From the NCBI RefSeq assembly GCF_012986595.1, contig NZ_JAAQYM010000002.1, positions 124,001-188,000 of the forward strand: a DNA stretch of 64,000 nucleotides. The letters are read 5' to 3'. This stretch comes from Pseudomonas koreensis (GTDB lineage: Bacteria > Pseudomonadota > Gammaproteobacteria > Pseudomonadales > Pseudomonadaceae). A program made the translations under genes and the position numbers. This document shows, piece after piece, positions 18,559 to 27,392 of the stretch. Positions within the stretch are counted from its first letter, which is position 1, and each line of letters opens with the position of its first letter. The notes under the pieces were generated by a model. That model saw only the letters and a program-made list of their open reading frames with translations. It was not told the DNA's origin and searched no databases.

Positions 18559-19116
18559 ATGCGTTACTCGCAAGATCATAAAGCTCAGACCCATCAGCGA
18601 ATCATCAAGGAAGCCTCCGCGCGGTTTCGCAAGGACGGCATCGGTGCCACCGGCCTGCAACCGCTGATGAAAGCATTGGGGCTGACTCACGGCGGCTTCT
18701 ACTCACACTTCAAATCCAAGGACGAACTGGTCGAAAAAGCCCTGCAGGCAGCGAGCGATCAAGTCGACGGCTTGTGCGCCGAGATCTTTGCCCAGGAAAA
18801 TCCGCTGCACGCGTTTATCGACACCTATCTGTCCGAATGGCATCAGACCTCACCGCACGAAGGCTGCCCGCTGCTGACCATTTCTTCAGAACTGGGCCTG
18901 CGCGGGCAGCCTAGCCCGACCAGTGATCATGTGCTCAGCAGTCGACTGGATCAGATCGCAAATACGCTGAACGGCGACGACAGAGCCGACCAGGCCATCG
19001 TCATCATGTCGACGCTGGTGGGCGCGTTGTTGCTGTCGCGCAGTGTCGCCGACGTCGAGTTGGCCCAACGCATCCTCGACGTCACTCGCGATCATCTCAA
19101 GCAGTCGCAGGATTAA
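18559..19116 (+). CDS. TetR/AcrR family transcriptional regulator
   Basis: A 185-residue regulator. The N-terminal helix-turn-helix is clear: RIIKEASARFRKDGIGATGL then LMKALGLTHGGFYSHFKSKD (about 14-55). The C-terminal ligand domain is helical with HQTSPHEGCPLLTISSELGL, a form seen in TetR proteins related to AcuR/NemR-like groups. GGAGAG precedes the ATG. It converges with, and overlaps by 4 bases, the ketoacyl synthase gene, whose operon promoter carries a palindrome; it is the natural candidate repressor of that operon. Confidence 0.88.
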   Translation: MRYSQDHKAQTHQRIIKEASARFRKDGIGATGLQPLMKALGLTHGGFYSHFKSKDELVEKALQAASDQVDGLCAEIFAQENPLHAFIDTYLSEWHQTSPHEGCPLLTISSELGLRGQPSPTSDHVLSSRLDQIANTLNGDDRADQAIVIMSTLVGALLLSRSVADVELAQRILDVTRDHLKQSQD

Positions 19117-20387
19117 GCCTGCCAACGTTTGAACAACACGCTGGCGTTCACTCCGCCAAATCCGAAACCGTTGGATAACGCATATTCGATCGGCATCGAA
19201 CGCGCTTGGCCGTGAACGATGTCTACACCTGCGCTCGCCGGGTCCGGGTTGTCGAAATTGAGCGTCGGCGGCACAACCTGATCGCGGATGGCCAACAAGG
19301 TGAAGATCGCTTCCAGCCCGCCCGCTGCCCCGAGCAAATGCCCCGTGGCCGACTTGGTCGAGGTCACGGCAATTTTATTTTCAGTGCCGAACAACGCCTT
19401 GATGGCAGCCAACTCGCCGAGATCTCCCACTGGCGTGGACGTCGCATGCGCATTGAGATGCTGCACCTGATCCGGCGCGACACCTGCCTGAGCCAGCGCC
19501 AACTGCATCGCCCGTCGTGCACCGCTGCCATCTTCCGGCCCGGCGGTCAGGTGATAAGCATCGGCAGTGGTGCCATAACCGACCAGCTCAGCCAAAGGTT
19601 GCGCACCACGTGCCAGCGCATGTTCCAGCGATTCGATTACCAGCAGACCGGCGCCCTCGCCCATCACGAACCCATCACGCCCGCTGTCGAACGGTCTTGA
19701 GGCACGTTCGGGGGTGTCGTTGTAGCCGCTGGACAGCGCTCGGGCTGCGGCAAAACCGGCCAGACTGACCCGGTCAATACAGGCTTCCGCACCGCCGCAA
19801 ACAGCGATATCCGCTTCACCGGCACGAATCATCCGCGCAGCATCGCCAATCGCCTGCACTCCGGCAGCACAGGCAGTCACCGGTGCACCCAGTGGGCCTT
19901 TCAAAGCGTGCTGGATCGATACATGCCCGGCTGCCAGATTGACCAGAAACGATGGGATGGTGAACGGCGACAGACGACGCGGGCCACGACTGTCGGTCGT
20001 GCGTACGGCGTCGGCTATTGCACCGAATCCGCCAACACCGGAGCCGATGATTGTTGCGGTACGCACCTGATGCTGCTCCTCGGACGGCTGCCAACCGGCC
20101 TGCGCCAATGCCTGGCGCGCCGCTTCCATGGCGAACAGTATGAAGCGGTCCATCTTCTTCTGCTCTTTGGGCGGCGTAGCAAGGTCCGGATCGAAACCGG
20201 CCTCGGCGTCATCCGCCGCCGTTGGCACCATCCCGGCGACCCGGGTCGGCAGATCGGCGCTCACCGCGTCCGGCAAATTGCGCAAGCCCGAGCGCCCGGC
20301 CAGCAAACGCTGCCAGACAATTTCGACATCACTGCCCAAAGGCGAAACCAGACCCATGCCGGTGACAACAATTCGACGCTGACTCAT
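19113..20387 (-). CDS. Beta-ketoacyl-ACP synthase II-like enzyme
   Basis: A 424-residue FabF-type condensing enzyme. The start at 20387 gives MSQRRIVVTGMGLVSPLG and follows AGAGGT; a longer frame upstream overlaps the SDR gene. The catalytic Cys is in VTACAAG near residue 177, with His in NAHATSTPVGD and the SATGHLLGAAGG loop. It should condense malonyl-ACP with an acyl-ACP. It is not in a fab cluster (no acpP or fabG/fabD), so it is an accessory KAS rather than the housekeeping FabF. It is downstream of, and 17 bases from, an SDR gene on the same strand, suggesting a two-gene lipid-modifying operon. Confidence 0.9.
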   Translation of the reverse strand: MSQRRIVVTGMGLVSPLGSDVEIVWQRLLAGRSGLRNLPDAVSADLPTRVAGMVPTAADDAEAGFDPDLATPPKEQKKMDRFILFAMEAARQALAQAGWQPSEEQHQVRTATIIGSGVGGFGAIADAVRTTDSRGPRRLSPFTIPSFLVNLAAGHVSIQHALKGPLGAPVTACAAGVQAIGDAARMIRAGEADIAVCGGAEACIDRVSLAGFAAARALSSGYNDTPERASRPFDSGRDGFVMGEGAGLLVIESLEHALARGAQPLAELVGYGTTADAYHLTAGPEDGSGARRAMQLALAQAGVAPDQVQHLNAHATSTPVGDLGELAAIKALFGTENKIAVTSTKSATGHLLGAAGGLEAIFTLLAIRDQVVPPTLNFDNPDPASAGVDIVHGQARSMPIEYALSNGFGFGGVNASVLFKRWQA

Positions 20388-20404
20388 ACCGCAGTTACCT
20401 CTGA

Positions 20405-21202
20405 TCAATTTTTGTAGCGTTGAGCCGCCGAGCTGCGCGACAGATTCGGCGCCATGACATGCCGCGCACGTACAAACGCTTGCCATTCACCTTCGTCCGG
20501 CAGCGACGGGATAGTAATCAACTCGCCCTGATCCAGACCGGCCAACGCCGCGTCCACCATCTCGCCGGCCTCCATCACCATCTCCGCCGGAATGCCACTG
20601 GCGTCGATGCCAGAGCGCTCCCAGATCTCGGTGCGGGTAACGCCAGGCAACACCGCTTGCACTTTGACGCCGGTGCCTTCGAGTTCGCTGTTGAGCGACT
20701 GGGTCAGGCTCAATACGTAGGCTTTGCTGGCGCTGTAGGTCGCGTTGAAGCGCTCCGGAAACAACGCCACCACCGAGGCGATGTTGATGATCGTGCCGCG
20801 ACCGGCCTTGGTGAAACTGGCCGCGGCGGCCGACGCCAAGCGGGTGACCGCCGTGATGTTGAGCTGGATCAGACGCTCCAGCTGCTCCATGTCGGCATTG
20901 GCCAACAGCCCCTCGGTGGCGACCCCGGCGTTGTTCACCAGCAGGCTGATGACCGAATCGCTGCGCAGGCGCTGCTCGACCTTGAGTACGTCGTCTTTGT
21001 GGGTGAGATCCGCCTTGAGCACTTCAACCTGTACGCCATGCTCCATGCGCAGCTTACTGGCGGCAGCCTGCAGTCGCTGTTCATCGCGCGCGACCAGCAG
21101 CAAATCGTAGCCGCGCGACGCCAAACGCTCGGCGTAAATCGCACCGATGCCGGAAGAGGCGCCGGTGATAAGGGCTGAGCCCTGAGACTGGACAGCATTC
21201 AT
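20405..21202 (-). CDS. SDR family oxidoreductase
   Basis: A 265-residue classical short-chain dehydrogenase. NAD(P)-binding motif TGASSGIG lies near residues 14-21, LLVNNAGV near 84-91, and the catalytic YSASK near 155-159, with the Ser upstream in NIASV. The ATG at 21202 follows GGGAGC; a longer in-frame start at 21235 is less well placed. It is the first gene of an operon with the ketoacyl synthase, so a role in reducing a 3-ketoacyl or related intermediate is possible, but the substrate is not shown by sequence. Confidence 0.88.
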   Translation of the reverse strand: MNAVQSQGSALITGASSGIGAIYAERLASRGYDLLLVARDEQRLQAAASKLRMEHGVQVEVLKADLTHKDDVLKVEQRLRSDSVISLLVNNAGVATEGLLANADMEQLERLIQLNITAVTRLASAAAASFTKAGRGTIINIASVVALFPERFNATYSASKAYVLSLTQSLNSELEGTGVKVQAVLPGVTRTEIWERSGIDASGIPAEMVMEAGEMVDAALAGLDQGELITIPSLPDEGEWQAFVRARHVMAPNLSRSSAAQRYKN

Positions 21203-21516
21203 AAATGTGCTCCCGGTGGGCGTAGGTGATGACATGAGGCATGAGTATAGCCATGCCCCTGGAAAATATTACAGATGTAATCTTACAGACTGCAAACGAA
21301 TTGCGTGGCCCACCGGGAGCTCAGTCTGGGTTCACAAAGAGCCCTCGTTGCCTTTGAAAACCCGAGAGCAGAGCGTTCAGAGGAATATGACAGTTTTGCT
21401 GTCAATAGCTTGTGGACAGATTTTAGATACGCGAGAATGCAAAATATTGCTAAATATTTTTCCACAGCGTACTGCGCGGCTTCCGACAGCACCTAATTTT
21501 TCAACGTGAGCGTTTA
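21203..21516. other. Divergent intergenic region, SDR operon / wzz
   Basis: A 314-base gap. The left part holds the SDR promoter and palindrome; the right part is AT-rich and must contain the promoter of the long wzz gene, but no convincing -35/-10 pair was picked there. Base composition falls from here into the O-antigen region. Confidence 0.6.
21266..21295 (-). promoter_or_regulatory. SDR-ketoacyl synthase promoter with palindromic operator
   Basis: On the minus strand a -35 TTGCAG (21290-21295) and a -10 TAATAT (21266-21271) are 18 bases apart. The perfect palindrome ATTACAGATGTAAT (21268-21281) overlaps the -10 and spacer, where a repressor would block polymerase. The nearby TetR regulator is the likely ligand; this is inference. 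Confidence 0.5.
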
Positions 21517-22797
21517 ATGAATCTCCCTGCAAAAATACGTTCAGAGAATGAGCATCACGAGATCGATATTCCCGCACTCCTTCGGGATATCTGGAAGCAA
21601 AGAGGCATAATTCTGCTATTTACCGGGCTGTCTACGGCAATTGCAGTTACTTATGTTTTAACGGCAAAACCGCAATATAAAGTCCAAAACTACATTACAC
21701 CTGTTGCCTCTGCAGAACTGGACACGCTGAACGAGTCCGGTCTCTATAAAATTGAGCCGCAAGAAGCGCTAAAACGCGTCGGTTCGTCGCTTGAGTCCTA
21801 TTATGTACGCCTGCAATTTTTCCAGGCAAATCCCGAGTTGCTATCTCCGCTACAGCGCGATGGGATGTCCACAAAAGATGCACTCAACAGTTTCAACGCA
21901 AATGCTTTTTCAGTTGAGCAGATAGACTCTAAAAAAGCCGCCAGTCTTTCCGACGCGATCCAATTTGGCGCGGAGTATCCGTCGGGGATGGATGGCGTTT
22001 CTATCGTCAACAACTTCACCGACTTTGTAATCAAGCGCGAAAAAGAAAAAGTCGAAGCAGACTTTAATAAAATCATTGCCAACCGCATCGCCCAGACCGA
22101 GAGAAAGCTCGTTTCAAAGAAAGCTGCATATGAAGCTGAAACTGATTCAAAAATTGCAGAGCTTCTGGAGAAAGACCAACTCAAGAAGGAAAACCTTCAG
22201 GACGAGCTGAAGGCTCTGCGTCAGCAACTGCAAACTCGTCGGCAGAATCGGATCAAGCAATTGGACGAAGCAATATCCATTGCCAAGAAACTGGGTATTG
22301 TCTCCCCGACTACACCGTCCGCGTTTGGTGAAGCATCGCAGACGAGGCAGGGCAATATGATTCGTACCGAGGTGAGCAACCAGACAATACCTTTGTACTT
22401 CATGGGTCAATCGGCACTGGAAGCAGAACGCGCAACACTGGTTTCACGAAACTCTGATGATTTCACCGAAACTCGCGTTGACGAAATTCAGAAAGAGCTC
22501 AGTCTGCTCGCCAACAATCGTCAGGTTGCGTTACTTAAACAACGTAGAAACGAGGAACTGTTTCTCAAAGGCCTGAGTGATATACGCGAGGAACTGGCGC
22601 ATCTAAAAAATCTTCATGTCGACTTTGAACAATTTGATCTGGTTAATATCGACAGACCAGCGTCGCCACCCCAATCACCGATAAAACCGAAGAAAGCATT
22701 GATCGTGGGCTTGGGCTTGGTGTTTGGATTGTTGCTCGGCACAATGCTTGCGCTGGCACGAATAGTTATGTTTCCGAAAAAAAGGGTTGACCAGTGA
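21517..22797 (+). CDS. LPS O-antigen chain length determinant, long Wzz
   Basis: A 426-residue polysaccharide co-polymerase. A membrane helix lies at about 29-50 (GIILLFTGLSTAIAVTYVLT), a long periplasmic part with strong coiled-coil character (about 190-260, rich in E, K, Q, A) follows, then the Pro-rich PASPPQSPIKPKK before the second helix (about 393-418). This is the Wzz layout without a kinase domain. It is longer than the second Wzz of this locus (349 residues) and may set a longer modal chain, as seen for long Wzz proteins elsewhere. It is encoded convergently to the main cluster, separated by a shared terminator and comEA. Confidence 0.9.
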   Translation: MNLPAKIRSENEHHEIDIPALLRDIWKQRGIILLFTGLSTAIAVTYVLTAKPQYKVQNYITPVASAELDTLNESGLYKIEPQEALKRVGSSLESYYVRLQFFQANPELLSPLQRDGMSTKDALNSFNANAFSVEQIDSKKAASLSDAIQFGAEYPSGMDGVSIVNNFTDFVIKREKEKVEADFNKIIANRIAQTERKLVSKKAAYEAETDSKIAELLEKDQLKKENLQDELKALRQQLQTRRQNRIKQLDEAISIAKKLGIVSPTTPSAFGEASQTRQGNMIRTEVSNQTIPLYFMGQSALEAERATLVSRNSDDFTETRVDEIQKELSLLANNRQVALLKQRRNEELFLKGLSDIREELAHLKNLHVDFEQFDLVNIDRPASPPQSPIKPKKALIVGLGLVFGLLLGTMLALARIVMFPKKRVDQ

Positions 22798-22835
22798 CCA
22801 GCAGTTAGCATATTACTATTGAACGAGTCAGTAAT

Positions 22836-22863
22836 AAAAAAGCCGATCAATGATCGGCTTTTT
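22836..22863. terminator. Bidirectional terminator
   Basis: AAAAAGCCGATCA-AT-GATCGGCTTTTTA hairpin with A and T runs on both sides, between the convergent long wzz and comEA genes. Confidence 0.93.
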
Positions 22864-22872
22864 ATATCTTTA

Positions 22873-23208
22873 TTAATTTACTTCCAACCTGTCACGATTC
22901 CTTTCCAGAATTGCTTTCCCGATTCCCTTGACTTCAAGCAGTTCATCCACTGATGCAAATGGTCCGTTATTGTCACGGTACGCAACAATCGCCTTGGCCT
23001 TTGCCTCACCAATACCACTCAGCTCGCGCTGAAGCGTGGAAGCGTCTGCAGCATTGAGGTCAACCTTATCAGTATTCGCTTTAACAACCGAGTCCATCAC
23101 TACGGAAGACTCGACAGGCGCCGTTTTAGCCTCCGGAGCAGCGATAGCGGCAATCGATGCTCCGCTTAGAAGGGCAAATACCAGCGAGTAAAAGTAGCTT
23201 GTACGCAT
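22873..23208 (-). CDS. ComEA family helix-hairpin-helix DNA-binding protein
   Basis: A 111-residue exported protein. The start at 23208 (MRTSYFYSLVFALLSGASIA) is preceded by GGAGCG; residues 1-24 are a signal peptide ending AIAAP. The C-terminal 65 residues carry a tandem helix-hairpin-helix: VDLNAADASTLQRELSGIGE and PFASVDELLEVKGIGKAILE. In competence systems ComEA binds DNA in the periplasm; many gammaproteobacteria have it without proven natural transformation. It directly follows wbpM, as in P. aeruginosa, so it marks the conserved edge of the O-antigen locus. Confidence 0.92.
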   Translation of the reverse strand: MRTSYFYSLVFALLSGASIAAIAAPEAKTAPVESSVVMDSVVKANTDKVDLNAADASTLQRELSGIGEAKAKAIVAYRDNNGPFASVDELLEVKGIGKAILERNRDRLEVN

Positions 23209-23232
23209 AAGATGACGCTCCATGACATTAAT

Positions 23233-23263
23233 TGGGAAGCAGCTTTTCCTAAGCTGCTTCCCA
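23233..23263. terminator. Perfect hairpin after wbpM
   Basis: TGGGAAGCAGCTT and its exact complement around a 5-base loop, between wbpM and comEA. There is no T-run, so it may be an RNA-stabilising or attenuating hairpin rather than a full terminator. Confidence 0.55.
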
Positions 23264-23320
23264 AATTTAGTCGATATGCTGGAGCTGTCAAAAACGCCTA
23301 CGTTACCGAATGTGAAACGA

Positions 23321-25315
23321 TCAAGGCTCCAATCGGCGCTGCTGGTAGATCCAATCGACAATGTCACCATCAGGAGCGTAACCGCTGACGGTTTCACGAA
23401 GAAGCTGGCGAACGCGAACGTAGTCATCCTGCTCGACTGAACTGAGCAATTCAGTCAGCTTGATTTTAAGCACGTCCCAGGGCAGATGATCCTCGTTGGC
23501 AGTCATGATCATCGGATGTTGGGTGGCCGCCACGTTATCGCCGATCAGCAACTCTTCGTAGAGCTTTTCACCAGGCCGCAAGCCAGTGAACTCTATGGAA
23601 ATATCGCCATGCAGATTCTTTTCCGAGCGAACGCTCAAGCCTGAAAGATGGATCATTTTTTCGGCGAGCTCCACAATTCTTACCGGCTCCCCCATATCCA
23701 ATACAAACACATCGCCTCCCTGCCCCATCGAGCCGGCCTGAATAACGAGCTGAGCGGCTTCTGGAATGGTCATGAAGTAACGTGTGATCTTTGGATGGGT
23801 GACTGTCAAAGGCCCACCAGACCTGATCTGCTTATAGAACAACGGTATTACCGAACCCGAGGAGCCCAGCACATTACCGAATCGCACCATAGTAAAGCGC
23901 GTCTTGTTAACCCTGGAAACATTGGTCACGTCACCGAAGAGAACGGGGGCGAGTTCCCTGCTGAGTGCTTGTAATGTCATCTCGGCCAAACGCTTTGTAC
24001 TACCCATTACATTTGTAGGGCGCACAGCTTTATCTGTAGAGATCAAAACAAAATTGGCGACACCTGCCATCAACGCTGCCTGCGCAGTATTGAGCGTGCC
24101 GATTACATTATTAAGCACACCTTCGGCGATATTGTGCTCAACCATTGGAACATGCTTGTAAGCTGCCGCGTGATATACCGTGTCGACGCGCCAAGTTTTC
24201 ATGATATCCAGTAACTTATCTTGATTTCGTACTGATCCTAGAATGGGTAGAAGACGAACGGAAAGAGATTCTCTAGCGACTCTTTGTTCAAGCTCGGAGA
24301 GGATGCTGTAAAGGTTAAACTCGCTATGCTCAAACAGGAGAAGCATCTTCGGACGTAAGGCCAGAATCTGTCGGCAAAGCTCCGAGCCGATTGATCCTCC
24401 GGCACCTGTGACCAGGACCGATAAACCCGTAACGCAGTGTTCCAACAAATCGCCCTGCGCCGGAACGGCATCACGTCCCAATAAGTCGGCGATGTCGACC
24501 TCTTGGATATCATCAACTTTAACCCTGCCACTGGCTAGGTCCATAAATCCTGGAACACTTCGGACATGGAGCGGAAAGCCTTCAAGGAAACCAAGAATTT
24601 CACGACGCCGGCCACGACTTGCAGAAGGAATCGCTAACAGAATTTCCTGAGCCCCCGTGTCGTCGATCATTTGCTGGATGTGTTTCGGCTTGTACACCTG
24701 AAGCCCGGATATAACTCGATCAGCAATGCTCTTGTCGTCGTCTATGAACGCTACCGGGCGCATGATACGTCCCATGCGAAGCGCAGCAACTAATTGGTTA
24801 CCCGCGGCGCCGGCCCCGAAAATAGCGACTCTTGGCAAGCCGTCGTCCCGACTAGTAAAAGGTACGTGCTGCGCGGCAGCGAACCAATCACCCAGAAAGT
24901 ATTGACGCATAGCCAATCTCAAACCACCGATCATGATCATGCTCAACCACCAATAGTTGAAAATGATCGAGCGTGGGACCAGTGTCTGGTGGTTGCTATA
25001 CCAAAATACAATCACGCCGAGTATCAATGACGACAAACTGACAGCCTTGATAATCGCTACAAGTGCGTCGTTGCCAAAATATCGCATCACGGCACGATAC
25101 ATTCCAAAACGAATAAACAGTGGTATACCCACCACCGGCGCGATCAAGAAAAGCCAAGTGTGAGCTATCAACGGGTTTACCATATCGTCGATACCAAGCC
25201 GCACCAAAAAAGCCAACCACAGCGCAGCCCACACCAAGACGACATCCGCCGAGACCTGAATGAAGCGCTTTTGCCGGCGTGGCAACCCTAGCAACAGTGT
25301 GCGTAACTTATCCAT
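23321..25315 (-). CDS. wbpM: UDP-GlcNAc 4,6-dehydratase WbpM
   Basis: A 664-residue membrane-bound SDR, nearly the length of P. aeruginosa WbpM. Four N-terminal membrane segments (about 20-125) precede a nucleotide-binding domain (FGAGAAGNQL near 170) and the catalytic SDR domain with VTGAGGSIGSELCRQ near 305-320. It converts UDP-D-GlcNAc to UDP-4-keto-6-deoxy-D-GlcNAc, the precursor of D-FucNAc and D-QuiNAc. The ATG at 25315 follows CGGAG. It is the last sugar gene of the cluster; a long gap of 86 bases separates it from wbpL. Confidence 0.95.
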   Translation of the reverse strand: MDKLRTLLLGLPRRQKRFIQVSADVVLVWAALWLAFLVRLGIDDMVNPLIAHTWLFLIAPVVGIPLFIRFGMYRAVMRYFGNDALVAIIKAVSLSSLILGVIVFWYSNHQTLVPRSIIFNYWWLSMIMIGGLRLAMRQYFLGDWFAAAQHVPFTSRDDGLPRVAIFGAGAAGNQLVAALRMGRIMRPVAFIDDDKSIADRVISGLQVYKPKHIQQMIDDTGAQEILLAIPSASRGRRREILGFLEGFPLHVRSVPGFMDLASGRVKVDDIQEVDIADLLGRDAVPAQGDLLEHCVTGLSVLVTGAGGSIGSELCRQILALRPKMLLLFEHSEFNLYSILSELEQRVARESLSVRLLPILGSVRNQDKLLDIMKTWRVDTVYHAAAYKHVPMVEHNIAEGVLNNVIGTLNTAQAALMAGVANFVLISTDKAVRPTNVMGSTKRLAEMTLQALSRELAPVLFGDVTNVSRVNKTRFTMVRFGNVLGSSGSVIPLFYKQIRSGGPLTVTHPKITRYFMTIPEAAQLVIQAGSMGQGGDVFVLDMGEPVRIVELAEKMIHLSGLSVRSEKNLHGDISIEFTGLRPGEKLYEELLIGDNVAATQHPMIMTANEDHLPWDVLKIKLTELLSSVEQDDYVRVRQLLRETVSGYAPDGDIVDWIYQQRRLEP

Positions 25316-25401
25316 AACTCCGTCGTACACCTCGTACTGCCCCCCTGTTGAACGCTTGTGACGAGCCAGACGCACTCGCCACTTAAAAAACTCTGAATCT
25401 C

Positions 25402-26430
25402 TCAGCGAGGGCTAGATTTTATCTCGAGCTCACCCGCACGGAATTTCACCGCCAGAACAACCAAAGGAACATAGGCAATTATCAGACCTAATGCACCATC
25501 TAAGTTGAAGTAGGAAACACACAGAGCGATAGGTAGCAACCACCCTAGGTTAATTGCTGCGACCGCTATGGTCACAGGCAGGTGCTTGCGATATCGGCGT
25601 GAAGCGAACTGGTAGGCATGGCTACGATGGGCTTCGTAAACCTTGTCTCCACGGAGAAGACGTCGTATCAAGGTAAAAGTGGCGTCAACGATGAACACGC
25701 CTAGCAGAATCAACCAGGTCCAAAGCAGATGCGGCGCTATCCAGGCAGCCTGAATAGAGATCACGCCAAGAACTACGCCCAAAAATCCACTACCCGCATC
25801 CCCCATGAAAATACGTGCTGGAGGAAAATTCCAGAATAAAAATCCTGTCACCGCCAAAGCCAACATACTCGGGATCCAGATATGGGATTCGAATCCATTC
25901 AAGTAATAAATCAGGCAAGCTCCTAGACAGGCCGAGATGGCCTCAACACTGGCGATCCCATCAATCCCGTCCATAAAGTTATAGAGATTCAACATCCACA
26001 CTAGATAGATGGCAGCCAAAAAATGGCCGAGCCAACCAAGATCTACGCTCAGTCCCAGCAAACTGACAGGAGGCATGCCTCCCAGCCAGAATAAAGCCCA
26101 GGCGGCTGCAAAAAAATGCCCAAGCAATCGCCAACGGGCAGCAATATGACCGTGATCGTCCATGAATCCGATTATTGCGACTATTGTCCCGCCCCCCCCC
26201 ATGCCAATCAGCAGCGGTAGCGCAACCAAATGCGCCCAAGCCAAAACCGGCAATACCAACAAAAAAGCTATAACTATCGCTACCCCACCACCGCGCGGAG
26301 TGGGCATCGAGTGAGAACTTCGGGAGTTTGGAACATCGAGAATGCTGCGAGCCAAAGCATAACGTCGCAAAACCGCTGTCAGAATCAACGACACTAAGAC
26401 CACTGTCGGTACCAACCACCAATAGATCAT
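25402..26430 (-). CDS. wbpL: Initiating glycosyl-1-phosphate transferase WbpL
   Basis: A 342-residue integral membrane protein of the WecA/MraY family. Visible motifs are NSRSSHSMPTPRGGG near 36-50, GFMDDHGH near 87-94, NLYNFMDGIDGIA near 147-159, and FMGDAGSGFLG near 206-216. It transfers a HexNAc-1-phosphate, in P. aeruginosa D-FucNAc, D-QuiNAc or GlcNAc, onto undecaprenyl phosphate at the cytoplasmic face, starting the O-unit. Its start overlaps the wbjF-like stop by 4 bases (ATGA), so the two are translated together. Confidence 0.93.
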   Translation of the reverse strand: MIYWWLVPTVVLVSLILTAVLRRYALARSILDVPNSRSSHSMPTPRGGGVAIVIAFLLVLPVLAWAHLVALPLLIGMGGGGTIVAIIGFMDDHGHIAARWRLLGHFFAAAWALFWLGGMPPVSLLGLSVDLGWLGHFLAAIYLVWMLNLYNFMDGIDGIASVEAISACLGACLIYYLNGFESHIWIPSMLALAVTGFLFWNFPPARIFMGDAGSGFLGVVLGVISIQAAWIAPHLLWTWLILLGVFIVDATFTLIRRLLRGDKVYEAHRSHAYQFASRRYRKHLPVTIAVAAINLGWLLPIALCVSYFNLDGALGLIIAYVPLVVLAVKFRAGELEIKSSPR

Positions 26431-27392
26431 TTTATTCTACTTTCTCGAAAATGTTGTGCAGTGACTTTTAGTGCTTCATTCACAGAAACTGGAGGAGACC
26501 AACCCAGTAGCACACGTGTCTTAGTGATATCTACACGCAATGATCCACACAAACGATTGGATATATCCTTTCTACCCAGCGCTGCTGCGCCAAACTTGAA
26601 TGTCCATGCCGGTACAGGTAAGAGACGGGGCGGTCGGTCGAGAGCGAACGCCATTTTTTTCAGCAGCTGCGTAGTTGAAAGATCTTCGCCATCGCTCACT
26701 AAAAAAATTTGATTAGAGGCGGCCGGATGACGGATACAGACAAGAATCAAGTCCACTAGATTGTCAACAGCGACGAGACTGCGACTATTGTGAATTGCTC
26801 CAAAAGGCAAAGGCACACCTTTGTCAAGCCATTGCATCATACTTTGGAAATTAGCCTTCACGCCGGGGCCATAAACCAATACTGGCCGAATGATGACAAC
26901 TTCCATGCCGGTTTCGACCGCCAGCGCTTGAAGAGCTTCTTCTGCTTCCTTTTTTGAAATCCCATAAGGATCCACAGGAGCGGGTACATCATCCGGCGAA
27001 TAAGCAGTATCTATCGAGGTTCCTTCGCCGTTGACTTTGATTGAGCTGATGAAGATAAATCGCCGGACGCCTCCTGCAGCAGCCTGCCTAGCCAGATTCA
27101 AAGTGCCTTCAACATTAATCTGTCGAAATGCAGCTAAAGGATCAACCGCTGTGTCGGTCATTACATGAACACGAGCCGCCGAATGTATGACTACGTCTAC
27201 ATCGGCAAAACTTCCTTGCCACTCAGTGGAGCCGTCGATAGTATCAATATTGATTTTTTTTATATCGCCGACAGGTGTCTCCGATCCTTTACGTAAAGGA
27301 GCAATAACCGCATAACTTTCACGGACCAGACGACCAAGTATTGCCTTACCAACAAATCCAGTGGCGCCGGTTAAAAAGATGGACCTCGACAT
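26427..27392 (-). CDS. UDP-4-keto-6-deoxy-HexNAc reductase, WbjF/WbpV-like
   Basis: A 321-residue extended SDR with TGATGFVG (8-15), VVIHSAARVHV near 66-76, SSIKVNGE, and the catalytic YGISK near 144-148. Proteins of this type reduce the 4-keto product of WbpM to a UDP-6-deoxy-HexNAc (D-FucNAc or D-QuiNAc), which WbpL then uses. Position between a WbuB-like transferase and wbpL matches wbjF of the P. aeruginosa O11 locus. D-fuco or D-quino outcome cannot be decided from sequence. It overlaps wbjE by one base (TAATG). Confidence 0.85.
   Translation of the reverse strand: MSRSIFLTGATGFVGKAILGRLVRESYAVIAPLRKGSETPVGDIKKINIDTIDGSTEWQGSFADVDVVIHSAARVHVMTDTAVDPLAAFRQINVEGTLNLARQAAAGGVRRFIFISSIKVNGEGTSIDTAYSPDDVPAPVDPYGISKKEAEEALQALAVETGMEVVIIRPVLVYGPGVKANFQSMMQWLDKGVPLPFGAIHNSRSLVAVDNLVDLILVCIRHPAASNQIFLVSDGEDLSTTQLLKKMAFALDRPPRLLPVPAWTFKFGAAALGRKDISNRLCGSLRVDITKTRVLLGWSPPVSVNEALKVTAQHFRESRIK

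Noticed and set aside
22873..23427. Longer form of the ComEA protein starting at 23427
   Set aside because: The first 73 codons run across the intergenic hairpin and into the wbpM 3' end, and would bury the signal peptide.
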